From: Streptomyces pacificus
GTDB lineage: Bacteria > Actinomycetota > Actinomycetes > Streptomycetales > Streptomycetaceae
Direction of reading: 5' to 3'
Assembly (NCBI RefSeq): GCF_011766325.1
Contig: NZ_BLLG01000014.1
Span: forward strand, 62,001 to 126,000
DNA: 64,000 nt
Part shown: positions 8,772 through 17,462 of the stretch, piece after piece
Numbering within the stretch: the first letter of the stretch is position 1
Layout of the letters: each line of letters opens with the position of its first letter
Translations under genes and position numbers: made by a program
Notes under the pieces: generated by a model
Database searches by the model: none
The model's input: the letters and a program-made list of their open reading frames with translations, nothing else
Told to the model about the DNA's origin: nothing

Positions 8772-9558
8772 CCACCCTCACGACCCCCTCGACGCGCGGG
8801 TGCCCACCGTCATCGCCGACGACGTGCACATCGTGTACCGCGTCAGCGGCGGCAGCGGCGGCAAGGGCAGCGCGACGGCCGCGTTGAGCCGGATCCTGCG
8901 CCGCGACCGCGGGGAGCCCCGGGGCGTCCGCAAGGTCCACGCCGTCCGCGGAGTGTCCTTCACCGCCTACCGCGGTGAGGCCATCGGCCTGATCGGCACC
9001 AACGGCTCCGGGAAGTCGACCCTGCTGCGCGCGATCGCGGGGCTGCTGCCCACCGAGAGCGGCCGGGTCTACACCGACGGCCAGCCGTCGCTGCTGGGCG
9101 TGAACGCGGCCCTGATGGGCGATCTGACCGGTGAGCGGAACGTCATCCTCGGCGGACTCGCCATGGGCATGTCGCGCGAGGAGATCCGCGACCGCTACCA
9201 GGCCATCGTCGACTTCTCCGGTATCAACGAGAAGGGCGACTTCATCACCCTGCCCATGCGCACCTACTCCTCGGGCATGGGCGCCCGGCTCCGGTTCGCG
9301 ATCGCGGCGGCCAAGAACCACGATGTGCTGATGATCGACGAGGCGCTGGCCACGGGTGACCGCAAGTTCCAGATCCGCTCCGAGGAGCGCATCCGGGAGC
9401 TCCGGAAGGAGGCCGGGACGGTCTTCCTGGTCAGCCACAGCAACAAGTCGATCCGGGACACCTGCGACCGGGTGCTGTGGCTGGAGAAGGGCGAGCTGCT
9501 GATGGACGGCCCCACCGACGAGGTCATCAGGGCGTACGAGAAGGAGACCGGGAAGTAG
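8758..9558 (+). CDS. ABC exporter, ATP-binding subunit (TagH/Wzt-like)
   Basis: A 266-residue ATPase. The Walker A motif GTNGSGKST is near residues 81-89, the signature YSSGMGARL near 172-180, Walker B LMIDEALATGD near 190-200, and a switch histidine in VSHSN. The altered signature (SSGM instead of LSGG) is normal for TagH/KpsT/Wzt ATPases that export surface polymers. There is no C-terminal carbohydrate-binding domain. ATG 8758 overlaps the permease gene. It is the last gene of the operon; 344 bases of non-coding sequence follow. Confidence 0.9.
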   Translation: MAVADHPHDPLDARVPTVIADDVHIVYRVSGGSGGKGSATAALSRILRRDRGEPRGVRKVHAVRGVSFTAYRGEAIGLIGTNGSGKSTLLRAIAGLLPTESGRVYTDGQPSLLGVNAALMGDLTGERNVILGGLAMGMSREEIRDRYQAIVDFSGINEKGDFITLPMRTYSSGMGARLRFAIAAAKNHDVLMIDEALATGDRKFQIRSEERIRELRKEAGTVFLVSHSNKSIRDTCDRVLWLEKGELLMDGPTDEVIRAYEKETGK

Positions 9559-9903
9559 CCCGTCTCCCGCGGTGGACGGCGGGCACCCGCCCGGCCGTTC
9601 CGGCGGGGTTCCCGTTGCCGCCGGCCCGGTCGGGGCGGCGCCCGCTCTCCGACCGGCCGTCAATTCCGGTGTCCGCTGCGGCAGTCCGGCGCCCGGCCGG
9701 AGCCCCGCGTCCGCTGCGGGAGCCCGGTCGCGGACGGGAACACGGGGGAACGTAAGCTGTACCGGTGCCGATTCACGGCAAGTGGGGCGATACGCCCTGC
9801 GGGGATTGCGCCGACCGGACCTCGAACCCCCTCGTGGGGACCGGCGGCGTGTCCGAAATAGGATGTATTGGGTCGGCAGTGTAGAACGGGAGACGTGACG
9901 GCC
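9559..9903. other. Intergenic region upstream of the hopanoid operon
   Basis: About 345 bases. It carries an imperfect direct repeat (GTCCGCTGCGG followed by AGTCCGG or AGCCCGG) near 9671 and 9711. TAGGAT at 9859-9864 would serve as a -10 box, but no good -35 was found. The hopanoid operon promoter is expected here. No gene is supported before the small ORF at 9904. Confidence 0.4.
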
Positions 9904-9966
9904 ATGACGGAAGATCTCCAGCTCAGCGTGGGCAGTGCCGTCCCCGCATATGGCAGCCGGCAGTGA
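9904..9966 (+). CDS. Possible 20-residue leader peptide upstream of hpnC
   Basis: ATG 9904 opens a 20-codon frame (MTEDLQLSVGSAVPAYGSRQ) whose TGA overlaps the GTG start of hpnC (GTGA). GGGAG at 9888-9892 precedes it by 11 nt, and an in-frame GTG at 9895 is another possible start. The arrangement would couple hpnC translation to this peptide. I do not recognise the sequence. It could be an unconserved chance frame; its exact overlap with the next start is the reason for listing it. Confidence 0.35.
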   Translation: MTEDLQLSVGSAVPAYGSRQ

Positions 9967-10907
9967 CGGGTACCCGGCAGGCGCGCCCCGACGCCACCAC
10001 GCGCACCACGCTCGCCAAGGCCGCGGATGAGAACTTTCCCGTGGCCCCTTTCTTCCTGCCCCGCGGCTGGCGCGACGACCTCATGGCCGTCTACGGCTAC
10101 GCCCGGCTCGTCGACGACATCGGCGACGGCGACCTCGCCCCGGGCGGAGCGGACGCCCGCCACCTGGGGCTCGACCCCGCCCGGGCAGCCGACCGGCTCG
10201 CGATGCTCGACGCCTTCGAGGCCGACCTGCTGCGGATCTTCCCCGGTGACGGCCGAGGCGACGCCGCAGGTGAGGGCGAAGGTCCTCGCCATCCCCTGCT
10301 GCGGGCGCTGGTGCCGACCGTACGCCGCCGCGCCCTCGCCCCGGAGCCGTTCCTCGGCCTGATCGAGGCCAACCGCCAGGACCAGCTGGTCCGCCGCTAC
10401 CGGACCTGGGACGACCTCGTCCGCTACTGCGAGCTGTCCGCCAACCCCGTGGGCAGGCTCGTCCTGGCGATCACCGGTACGGCGAGTCCCGAGCGGATCC
10501 GCCGGTCCGACGCCGTGTGCACCGCACTCCAGATCGTCGAGCACCTCCAGGACGTCGCCGAGGACCTGGCCGCGGACCGCGTCTACCTCCCGGCCGACGA
10601 CATGAAGGGCTTCCGGGTCACCGAGGGAGACCTGGCCGCACCGAGCGCCGGCGAGCCGGTGCGCGCCCTCATCGCCCACGAGGCCGCGCGCGCCGGCCGG
10701 CTGCTGGAGGAGGGCATCCCGCTCGTGGGCAGCGTCCACGGCAGGCTCAGGCTGCTGCTCGCCGGCTTCGTCGCCGGGGGGCGCGCCGCCCTCGCAGCCA
10801 TCGCGGACGCCGGCCACGACGTCCTCCCCGGGCCGCCCAGGCCCACCAGGACCCGGCTGATGCGCGAAGTGGGAGCCGTCCTGCACAGAGCGCGTAGAGA
10901 GGGGTGA
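9963..10907 (+). CDS. hpnC: Squalene/phytoene synthase-family HpnC (hydroxysqualene synthase)
   Basis: A 314-residue trans-prenyl head-to-head condensing enzyme. In the known HpnCDE route HpnC converts presqualene diphosphate to hydroxysqualene. The first aspartate-rich region is YGYARLVDDIGDGD near residues 43-56, and the second is QDVAEDLAADRVYLP near 200. NFPVAPFFLPRGWRDDL is the usual HpnC N-terminal segment. The GTG start follows from overlap with the leader frame and from family alignment in memory. The stop overlaps the hpnD start by 4 nt. Confidence 0.92.
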   Translation: MTGTRQARPDATTRTTLAKAADENFPVAPFFLPRGWRDDLMAVYGYARLVDDIGDGDLAPGGADARHLGLDPARAADRLAMLDAFEADLLRIFPGDGRGDAAGEGEGPRHPLLRALVPTVRRRALAPEPFLGLIEANRQDQLVRRYRTWDDLVRYCELSANPVGRLVLAITGTASPERIRRSDAVCTALQIVEHLQDVAEDLAADRVYLPADDMKGFRVTEGDLAAPSAGEPVRALIAHEAARAGRLLEEGIPLVGSVHGRLRLLLAGFVAGGRAALAAIADAGHDVLPGPPRPTRTRLMREVGAVLHRARREG

Positions 10908-11854
10908 GCCGGGCCATGGAGGAATTCACACACAGGTCCGCTCCGGTCCGGGCCGCATACAGCTACTGCGAGGCCGTCACCGGGACGCAGGCACGCAACT
11001 TCGCCTACGGCATCAGGCTCCTGCCCCCCGACAAGCGCCAGGCCATGTCGGCGCTCTACGCCTTCTCCCGGCGCGTCGACGACATCGGCGACGGCCTCCT
11101 CGGCGAGACCGCCAAGCGGGACCGGCTCGAGGCGACCCGGGAACTGCTCGGCAGGATCCGCGACGGGGCGGTGGACGAGGACGACACGGACCCGGTCGCC
11201 GTCGCCCTCGCGGATGCGGCCCACCGCTTCCCCATCCCGCTCGACGCCCTCGACGAACTCATCGACGGCGTCCTCATGGACGTCCGCGGCGAGACATACG
11301 AGACCTGGGACGACCTCAAGGTCTACTGCCGCTGTGTCGCGGGCGCCGTCGGGCGGCTCTCCCTCGGCGTGTTCGGCACCCTGCCCGGAGCGGCCGGCAG
11401 CGAGCGGGCCCCCGAGTACGCCGACACACTCGGACTCGCCCTCCAGCTCACCAACATCCTGCGCGACGTCCGCGAGGACGCGGGCAACGGCCGCACGTAC
11501 CTGCCCACCGACGACCTCGCCAAGTTCGGCTGCACCGGCGGCTTCCACCGTGCGACCCCGCCGCCCGGCGCCGACTTCACGGGGCTCGTCCACTTCGAGG
11601 TGCGGCGGGCCCGGGGCCTGTTCGCCGAGGGCTACCGGCTGCTGCCGATGCTGGACCGGCGCAGCGGCGCCTGCGTCGCGGCCATGGCCGGGATCTACCG
11701 CAGGCTGCTCGACCGCATCGAACGCGACCCCATGGCCGTCCTGCGCGGCCGGGTCTCCCTGCCCGGCCGGGAGAAGGCGTACGTCGCCGTCCGCGGCCTG
11801 TCCGGGCTCGACGCGCGGCACATCTCCCGCAAGGCCGTCAGGAGGCGCGTCTGA
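10904..11854 (+). CDS. hpnD: Presqualene diphosphate synthase HpnD
   Basis: A 316-residue squalene/phytoene synthase-family enzyme that joins two farnesyl diphosphates into presqualene diphosphate. It shows YAFSRRVDDIGDG (first Asp-rich motif, near 46-58), LQLTNILRDVREDAGNGR (second motif) and YLPTDDLAKFG. GTG 10904 overlaps the hpnC stop (GTGA) and gives the expected N-terminus before SYCEAVTGTQARNFAYG; ATG 10916 is an alternative. Its TGA overlaps the ATG of a 54-codon frame. HpnC, HpnD and HpnE together make squalene for the cyclase downstream. Confidence 0.93.
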   Translation: MSRAMEEFTHRSAPVRAAYSYCEAVTGTQARNFAYGIRLLPPDKRQAMSALYAFSRRVDDIGDGLLGETAKRDRLEATRELLGRIRDGAVDEDDTDPVAVALADAAHRFPIPLDALDELIDGVLMDVRGETYETWDDLKVYCRCVAGAVGRLSLGVFGTLPGAAGSERAPEYADTLGLALQLTNILRDVREDAGNGRTYLPTDDLAKFGCTGGFHRATPPPGADFTGLVHFEVRRARGLFAEGYRLLPMLDRRSGACVAAMAGIYRRLLDRIERDPMAVLRGRVSLPGREKAYVAVRGLSGLDARHISRKAVRRRV

Positions 11855-12018
11855 TGCCGCTGCCGGCACCCTCCCCGCGCCCCCTCCCTGCCACCGGGCC
11901 GCGCGCGGGCGTCCGGGGCGCCGCGGCCCCCGACGCGCTCCGGGCGGTCGGGCCGCGCGCGGACGTCCGGGACATCACACGCCCGGGCGGCCCTGGAACA
12001 GCCGGGGAGGACGCATGA
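11854..12018 (+). CDS. 54-residue coupled small protein between hpnD and hpnE
   Basis: This frame starts at an ATG overlapping the hpnD stop (TGATG) and ends in a TGA overlapping the hpnE start (ATGA). The product (begins MPLPAPSPRPLPAT, ends GGPGTAGEDA) is Pro/Ala/Arg-rich, with no predicted membrane segment. I recall short DUF6380-type proteins annotated at this position in Streptomyces with similar GEGA/GEDA ends, but cannot confirm membership. Part of the C-terminal similarity may simply reflect the hpnE Shine-Dalgarno (GGGGAGG) lying inside the frame. It may exist mainly to carry ribosomes from hpnD to hpnE. Confidence 0.5.
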   Translation: MPLPAPSPRPLPATGPRAGVRGAAAPDALRAVGPRADVRDITRPGGPGTAGEDA

Positions 12019-13466
12019 CGTACCGGGACGGCACCTCCGAGCGGCGCGCGGTCGTCGTCGGCGGCGGGCTCGCCGGTATGACGGCCGCGCTCCGCCTGGC
12101 GGACGCGGGTCTGCGGGTCACCCTGCTGGAGAACCGGCCCCGGCTCGGCGGGCTGGTCTTCTCCTTCCGGCGCGGCGAGCTGACGGTCGACAACGGCCAG
12201 CATGTCTACCTGCGTTGCTGCACCGCCTACCGCTGGTTCCTCGACCGCGTCGGCGGCGCCCGCCTCGCTCCGCTCCAGCCGCGCCTGGACGTACCCGTCC
12301 TGGACGCGGCCCACCCCCGGGGCCCCCGCCTGGGACGGCTGCGCCGCACCGCCCTGCCCGTCCCCCTCCACCTGGCCGCCAGCCTGGCCGGCTACCCCCA
12401 TCTCTCACTCGCCGAGCGCGCCGCCGTCGGACGCGCGGCGCTCGCGCTGAAGAACCTCGACCCCGCCGACCCGGCGCTGGACGGCGTCGACTTCGCCACC
12501 TGGCTGCACCGGCACGGCCAGTCCCCGCGTGCCGTCGAGGCCCTCTGGGACCTCGTCGGCGTCGCCACCCTCAACGCGACCGCGCCGAACGCCTCCATGG
12601 CCCTGGCCGCGATGGTCTTCAGGACCGGCCTGCTCTCCGCCCCCGGCGCCGCAGACATCGGCTGGGCCCAAGTCCCCCTCGGCGAGCTGCACGACACGCT
12701 GGCCCGCAAGGCCCTCGACACCGCCGGCGTGCGTACCGAACTGCGCACCCGTGCGACGGGGATCACCCGCACGGACGACGGGCGCTGGAGCGTCACCGCG
12801 GGCTGCGGGCCGCTGGCCGCGGACGCCGTCGTCCTCGCCGTACCGCAGCGGGAGGCCCACGCACTGCTCCCCGAGGGCGCCCTGGACGACCCGGACCGGC
12901 TGCTCGGCATCGGGACCGCGCCGATCCTCAACGTGCACGTGGTGTACGACCGTCCGGTGCTGCGCCGCCCCTTCTTCGCCGCGCTCGGCAGCCCCGTCCA
13001 GTGGGTCTTCGACCGCACCGGAGCCTCCGGCCTCGCCGCCGGCGACGCCGCCGGGACCCCCGGCGGCGGGACCCCCGGCGGCGGGACCCCCGGGCGCGCG
13101 GCCGGACAGTACCTGGCGCTGTCCCAGTCCGCCGCCGAGGACGAGATCGACACCCCCGTCTCCGTACTGGGCGAGCGCTACCTCCCCGAACTCCGGCGCC
13201 TGCTGCCCGCCGCGCGCACCGCGAAGGTGCGGGACTTCTTCGTCACCAGGGAGCGCACGGCGACGTTCGCCCCCGCCCCCGGAGTCGGCAGGCTCCGGCC
13301 CGGGACCCGCACCAACGCCCCCGGGCTGCTGCTGGCCGGGTCGTGGACCGCCACCGGCTGGCCCGCGACCATGGAGGGCGCCGTGCGCAGCGGACTGAAC
13401 GCCGCCGGTGCCGCCCTCGCAGCCCTCGGCCGCCGCCATGACCATCCGCTCGAGGAGGTGGCATGA
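12015..13466 (+). CDS. hpnE: Hydroxysqualene dehydroxylase HpnE
   Basis: A 483-residue FAD-dependent amine-oxidase/phytoene-desaturase-fold enzyme that reduces hydroxysqualene to squalene. The dinucleotide-binding motif VVGGGLAGMTAALRLADAG lies at 13-31, ENRPRLGGLVFSF follows, and the C-terminal LLLAGSWTATGWPATMEGAV binds FAD. ATG 12015 has GGGGAGG upstream. A 15-bp unit (GGGACCCCCGGCGGC) is repeated in tandem from 13053, adding a Gly/Thr/Pro loop (GGGTPGGGTPG) that is probably length-variable between strains. The stop overlaps the next start (ATGA). Confidence 0.93.
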   Translation: MTYRDGTSERRAVVVGGGLAGMTAALRLADAGLRVTLLENRPRLGGLVFSFRRGELTVDNGQHVYLRCCTAYRWFLDRVGGARLAPLQPRLDVPVLDAAHPRGPRLGRLRRTALPVPLHLAASLAGYPHLSLAERAAVGRAALALKNLDPADPALDGVDFATWLHRHGQSPRAVEALWDLVGVATLNATAPNASMALAAMVFRTGLLSAPGAADIGWAQVPLGELHDTLARKALDTAGVRTELRTRATGITRTDDGRWSVTAGCGPLAADAVVLAVPQREAHALLPEGALDDPDRLLGIGTAPILNVHVVYDRPVLRRPFFAALGSPVQWVFDRTGASGLAAGDAAGTPGGGTPGGGTPGRAAGQYLALSQSAAEDEIDTPVSVLGERYLPELRRLLPAARTAKVRDFFVTRERTATFAPAPGVGRLRPGTRTNAPGLLLAGSWTATGWPATMEGAVRSGLNAAGAALAALGRRHDHPLEEVA

Positions 13467-14590
13467 GACCCACGTCCGGAACCAGAGGAGAGAAAGTGCC
13501 GACTGCGCCTTCGGCGAACCCGGCTGTCGACACCGCGGCCGTCGCCGCGCTGCTGGAGCGTGGGCGGACGATGTCCACCCCGGTGCTGCGCGCTGCCGTG
13601 GACCGGCTCGCACCCCCCATGGACACCGTCGCCGCCTACCACTTCGGCTGGATCGACGCCCGCGGCCGTCCCGCGGACGGCGACGGCGGCAAGGCGGTAC
13701 GCCCCGCGCTGGCGCTGCTGTCCGCCGAGGCGGCCGGCGCGGCGCCCGAGGTCGGCGTCCCCGGTGCCGTCGCCGTCGAACTGGTGCACAACTTCTCGCT
13801 GCTCCACGACGACCTGATGGACGGTGACGAGCAGCGCCGCCACCGCGACACGGTGTGGAAGGTGCACGGGCCGGCGCAGGCCATCCTCGTCGGCGACGCG
13901 CTCTTCGCGCTCGCCAACGAGATCCTGCTGGAACTCGGCACCGTGGAGGCCGGCCGCGCCACCCGCCGGCTCACCAGGGCCACCCGCAAGCTCATCGACG
14001 GCCAGGCCCAGGACATCTCCTACGAACACCGGGAGCGGGTCACCGTCGAGGAGTGCCTGGAGATGGAGGGCAACAAGACGGGCGCCCTGCTCGCCTGCGC
14101 CGTCTCCATCGGCGCGGTGCTCGGCGGCGCCGACGACCGCACCGCCGACACCCTGGAGGCGTACGGCCACCACCTGGGGCTCGCCTTCCAGGCCGTGGAC
14201 GACCTGCTCGGCATCTGGGGGGACCCGGAGGCCACCGGCAAGCAGACCTGGAGCGATCTGCGTCAGCGCAAGAAGTCCCTGCCCGTCGTCGCCGCGCTCG
14301 CCGCGGGCGGGCCGGCGTCGCGGCGGCTCGGTGAACTGCTCGCCGCCGACGCCAAGGCGGACCCAGACGGGCGGTCTTCGGCCGCCGGCGACGCCGACGG
14401 CTTCTCCGAGGAGGAGTTCGCCGCCCGGGCGGCCCTCATCGAGGAGGCGGGCGGCCGCGAGTGGACAGCGCAGGAGGCCCGCAGGCAGCACGCCGTCGCC
14501 GTGGCGGCGCTGGACCGGGTGGACATGCCCGAGCGCATCCGCGCCCAGCTCGTCGCCCTCGCCGACTTCGTCGTCGTACGCAAGAGATGA
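13463..14590 (+). CDS. Polyprenyl diphosphate synthase (farnesyl/geranylgeranyl type)
   Basis: A 375-residue trans-isoprenyl diphosphate synthase, presumably providing farnesyl diphosphate for squalene synthesis. The first aspartate-rich motif is LLHDDLMDGD and the second AVDDLLGIWGD, followed by KQTWSDLRQRKKSLP. The residues just before the first motif (NFS) suggest short chains, but chain length cannot be fixed. Two starts are credible: ATG 13463, overlapping the hpnE stop and preceded by GAGGAGG, and GTG 13496, preceded by AGGAG and giving the N-terminus (PTAPSANPAV) I recall for family members. Confidence 0.9.
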   Translation: MRPTSGTRGEKVPTAPSANPAVDTAAVAALLERGRTMSTPVLRAAVDRLAPPMDTVAAYHFGWIDARGRPADGDGGKAVRPALALLSAEAAGAAPEVGVPGAVAVELVHNFSLLHDDLMDGDEQRRHRDTVWKVHGPAQAILVGDALFALANEILLELGTVEAGRATRRLTRATRKLIDGQAQDISYEHRERVTVEECLEMEGNKTGALLACAVSIGAVLGGADDRTADTLEAYGHHLGLAFQAVDDLLGIWGDPEATGKQTWSDLRQRKKSLPVVAALAAGGPASRRLGELLAADAKADPDGRSSAAGDADGFSEEEFAARAALIEEAGGREWTAQEARRQHAVAVAALDRVDMPERIRAQLVALADFVVVRKR

Positions 14591-14643
14591 CCGCCTTCCC
14601 CCGGACGGCACCGGCCGAGACGACCGCGATCCACCGCATATGA
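14587..14643 (+). CDS. Possible 18-residue peptide between the prenyl synthase and shc
   Basis: ATG 14587 overlaps the stop of the prenyl synthase (ATGA) and opens an 18-codon frame, MTAFPRTAPAETTAIHRI. It is the third very short coupled frame in this operon. Nothing about the peptide is recognised, and it may be an incidental reinitiation product. Confidence 0.2.
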   Translation: MTAFPRTAPAETTAIHRI

Positions 14644-14656
14644 GTGCGCGGTCGCC

Positions 14657-14681
14657 GGCCGGTGCCCTCTCGGCACCGGCC
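14657..14681 (+). terminator. Intra-operon hairpin before shc
   Basis: A perfect 10-bp stem (GGCCGGTGCC) with a CTCTC loop and no following U-run, 46 nt before the shc start. Inside an operon it may protect mRNA ends or attenuate transcription, so it is not a certain terminator. Confidence 0.5.
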
Positions 14682-14727
14682 GACGGCAGACCCGAAGCAG
14701 CATGTCCGACTGCACGAAGGGGAAGCC

Positions 14728-16758
14728 ATGACAGCGACGACCGACGGAAGCGGCGGGGCCCTCGCGCCCCACCCGCCCGCGGCCAGCGACCGCATCACCG
14801 ATCACCGTCCGGCTCCGGGGGACTCCGCGGGCCTGTGCACCACCGCCCTGCTGACGGCGCAGCGCTCCGTCGAGCACCTGCTCGGCAGGCAGGACCCGCG
14901 GGGCTGGTGGAAGGGCGACCTCGAGACCAACGTCACCATGGACGCGGAGGATCTGCTGCTCCGCCAGTTCCTGGGCGTGCACGATCCGAAGACCACCGCA
15001 GCGGCGGCCGTCTTCATCCGCGGCGAGCAGCGCGAGGACGGCACCTGGGCCACCTTCTACGGCGGACCCGGCGAACTCTCCACCACCGTCGAGGCGTACG
15101 TCGCCCTGCGCCTCGCCGGCGACCGGCCGGACGAGCTCCATATGGAACGCGCCGCCGCATGGATCCGGGCGCGGGGCGGCATCGCGGCGAGCCGCGTCTT
15201 CACCCGCATCTGGCTGGCGCTCTTCGGCTGGTGGCGGTGGGAGGACCTGCCAGAGCTGCCGCCCGAGCTGATCTACCTCCCCTCCTGGTTCCCGCTCAAC
15301 ATCTACGACTTCGGCTGCTGGGCGCGCCAGACCATCGTGCCGCTCACTGTCGTCTCCGCCGAGCGGCCCGTACGCCCCGCGCCGTTCGCCCTGGACGAGC
15401 TGCACACCGACCGCCACCGCCCCAACCCGCCCCGGCCGCCGTCTCCCGCGACCGGATGGGACGGGGTCTTCCAGCACCTGGACCGGCTGCTGCACGGCTA
15501 CCGCAGGGTGGCTCCGCGCCCGCTGCGCCGCGCGGCGATGAACAGGGCCGCCCGCTGGATCATCGAGCGGCAGGAGAACGACGGCTGCTGGGGCGGTATC
15601 CAGCCGCCCGCCGTCTACTCGCTGATCGCCCTGAGCCTGCTCGGCTACGACCTCGACCACCCGGTGATGCGCGCCGGACTGGAGTCGCTGGACCGGTTCG
15701 CCGTCTGGCGTGAGGGGACCGCCGGGCCGGGTGACCGCCGGGAGGGCCCGGCGAGGATGGTCGAGGCCTGCCAGTCGCCCGTGTGGGACACCTGCCTCAC
15801 CGTGCTCGCGCTCTCCGACGCCGGAGTGCCCGGTGATCATCCGGCGCTGGTCAGGGCGGCCGACTGGATGCTGGGAGAGCAGATCACCCGGCCCGGGGAC
15901 TGGGCCGTGCGCAGGCCCCGTCTGGCCCCGGGCGGCTGGGCGTTCGAGTTCCACAACGACAACTACCCCGACATCGACGACACGGCGGAGGTCGTCCTGG
16001 CCCTGCGCCGGGTCAGGCACCCGGACCCGGCCCGTGTCGAGGAGGCCGTCGCCCTGGCCGGCAACTGGACGCTGGGGATGCAGTCGAAGTGCGGCGCCTG
16101 GGGGGCCTTCGACGCCGACAACACCGGGACCTTTCCGAACCGGCTTCCGTTCTGCGACTTCGGCGAGGTCGTCGACCCCCCGTCCGCCGACGTCACCGCG
16201 CACGTCGTGGAGATGCTGGCCCGGGAGGGCCGGGCCCACCACCCGCGGACCCGCCGGGCGGTCGAGTGGCTGCTGAGCGAACAGCGGCCGAGCGGGGCCT
16301 GGTTCGGCCGGTGGGGGGTCAACCACCTCTACGGCACGGGCGCGGTCGTCCCGGCGCTCACCGCGGCCGGGGTGCCGGTGTCGCATCCCGCGATCCGCAG
16401 GGCCGTCGACTGGCTGGTATCCGTCCAGAACGACGACGGCGGATGGGGCGAGGACCTGCGTTCGTACCGCGAGGAGTCGTGGATCGGCCGCGGCGTCTCC
16501 ACCCCCTCGCAGACCGGCTGGGCACTGCTGGCGCTGCTGGCCGCCGGGGAGCGGGACGGTGGGGCGGTCGCGCGGGGCGTCGCGTTCCTCACCGCCGCAC
16601 AGCGCGAGGACGGCTCCTGGGACGAGCCGTACTTCACCGGGACCGGGTTCCCCTGGGACTTCTCCATCAACTACCACATCTACCGGCAGGTGTTCCCGCT
16701 GATGGCCCTCGGCCGCTATGTGCACGGACAACTGCCCGCAGGCCGGAACGGTGAATGA
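14728..16758 (+). CDS. shc: Squalene-hopene cyclase
   Basis: A 676-residue class II triterpene cyclase that folds squalene into hopene/hopanol at the membrane surface. The catalytic proton-donor motif DIDD is at residues 415-418 within NDNYPDIDDTAEV. QW-type repeats are scattered through the protein (e.g. QREDGTWATFYG, QNDDGGWGEDL, QREDGSWDEPYF). The N-terminal LLGRQDPRGWWKGDLETN and FPWDFSINYHIYRQVFPLMA near the end are conserved. ATG 14728 follows AAGGGGAAG; the frame is open further upstream to 14644, but the family N-terminus starts here. HpnG follows with no gap. Confidence 0.96.
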   Translation: MTATTDGSGGALAPHPPAASDRITDHRPAPGDSAGLCTTALLTAQRSVEHLLGRQDPRGWWKGDLETNVTMDAEDLLLRQFLGVHDPKTTAAAAVFIRGEQREDGTWATFYGGPGELSTTVEAYVALRLAGDRPDELHMERAAAWIRARGGIAASRVFTRIWLALFGWWRWEDLPELPPELIYLPSWFPLNIYDFGCWARQTIVPLTVVSAERPVRPAPFALDELHTDRHRPNPPRPPSPATGWDGVFQHLDRLLHGYRRVAPRPLRRAAMNRAARWIIERQENDGCWGGIQPPAVYSLIALSLLGYDLDHPVMRAGLESLDRFAVWREGTAGPGDRREGPARMVEACQSPVWDTCLTVLALSDAGVPGDHPALVRAADWMLGEQITRPGDWAVRRPRLAPGGWAFEFHNDNYPDIDDTAEVVLALRRVRHPDPARVEEAVALAGNWTLGMQSKCGAWGAFDADNTGTFPNRLPFCDFGEVVDPPSADVTAHVVEMLAREGRAHHPRTRRAVEWLLSEQRPSGAWFGRWGVNHLYGTGAVVPALTAAGVPVSHPAIRRAVDWLVSVQNDDGGWGEDLRSYREESWIGRGVSTPSQTGWALLALLAAGERDGGAVARGVAFLTAAQREDGSWDEPYFTGTGFPWDFSINYHIYRQVFPLMALGRYVHGQLPAGRNGE

Positions 16759-17457
16759 ATGACGGCCCCCGGTACGCCGCCCGCCGGTGACCCCGCCGGT
16801 GACCCCGCCGGGCCGCTGCTGATCGCCTGCGCACTCGGCATCGAACGGCTCGCCCTGCGCGCGGGGGCCCGCGGCGGTGCACCGGGCTCGGTCACCGTAC
16901 TGCGCACCGGAATGGGGCCGAGGAACGCGGAACGTGCGCTCGCCCGGGCGCTGGGCGACGCCGCAGAGGGCCCCGGCCGCCGCGCCGGGGAGCCCCCGCC
17001 GGCCGGCGTCGTCGCCGCCGGCTTCTGCGCGGGGCTCGCCCCTGGGATGCACCCCGGTGATGTGGTGGTCGCCGACGAGACCCGCGGCCCCCGCGGCGTC
17101 ACGCCCTGCACCGCCCCGGAGACGCTGGCGGAGGCCCTGGCCAGGGCGGTGCCGGATCGGACCGTGCACACCGGCCCGCTCACCGCCTCCGATCACGTGG
17201 TGCGCGGGCAGGAGCGGGCTGAGCTGGCGGCGACCGGCGCGATCGCGGTGGACATGGAGTCCGCCGCGACGCTCCACGGCGCCCTGAGGGCCGGGGTGCG
17301 CCCGGTTGCCGCCGTCCGGGTGGTCGTGGACGCTCCCGAGCATGAGCTGGTCCGTATCGGTACGGTACGCGGTGGAATATCAGCGTTCCGTGTTCTTCGT
17401 GCCCTCATGCCAGCTTTCTACGAATGGCGCCGTTCTTTGCCGCTCCCCAGGAGGTGA
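16759..17457 (+). CDS. hpnG: Hopanoid-associated nucleoside phosphorylase HpnG
   Basis: A 232-residue phosphorylase-superfamily protein. In bacteria that extend hopene, HpnG removes adenine from adenosylhopane. Visible family elements are the LLIACALGIERLALRAGA start, RTGMGP, GFCAGLAPGMHPGDVVVADE and VDMESAATLHGAL, which contains the conserved Met-Glu that contacts ribose. ATG 16759 directly follows the cyclase stop. The gene ends 5 nt before hpnH, so the side-chain enzymes are co-expressed with the cyclase. Confidence 0.87.
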   Translation: MTAPGTPPAGDPAGDPAGPLLIACALGIERLALRAGARGGAPGSVTVLRTGMGPRNAERALARALGDAAEGPGRRAGEPPPAGVVAAGFCAGLAPGMHPGDVVVADETRGPRGVTPCTAPETLAEALARAVPDRTVHTGPLTASDHVVRGQERAELAATGAIAVDMESAATLHGALRAGVRPVAAVRVVVDAPEHELVRIGTVRGGISAFRVLRALMPAFYEWRRSLPLPRR

Positions 17458-17462
17458 GCCAG

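Noticed and set aside
14587..14727. Longer N-terminus for squalene-hopene cyclase starting near 14644
   Set aside because: The extension would cross the hairpin, lacks a ribosome site, and the known N-terminus begins at ATG 14728 with AAGGGGAAG upstream.
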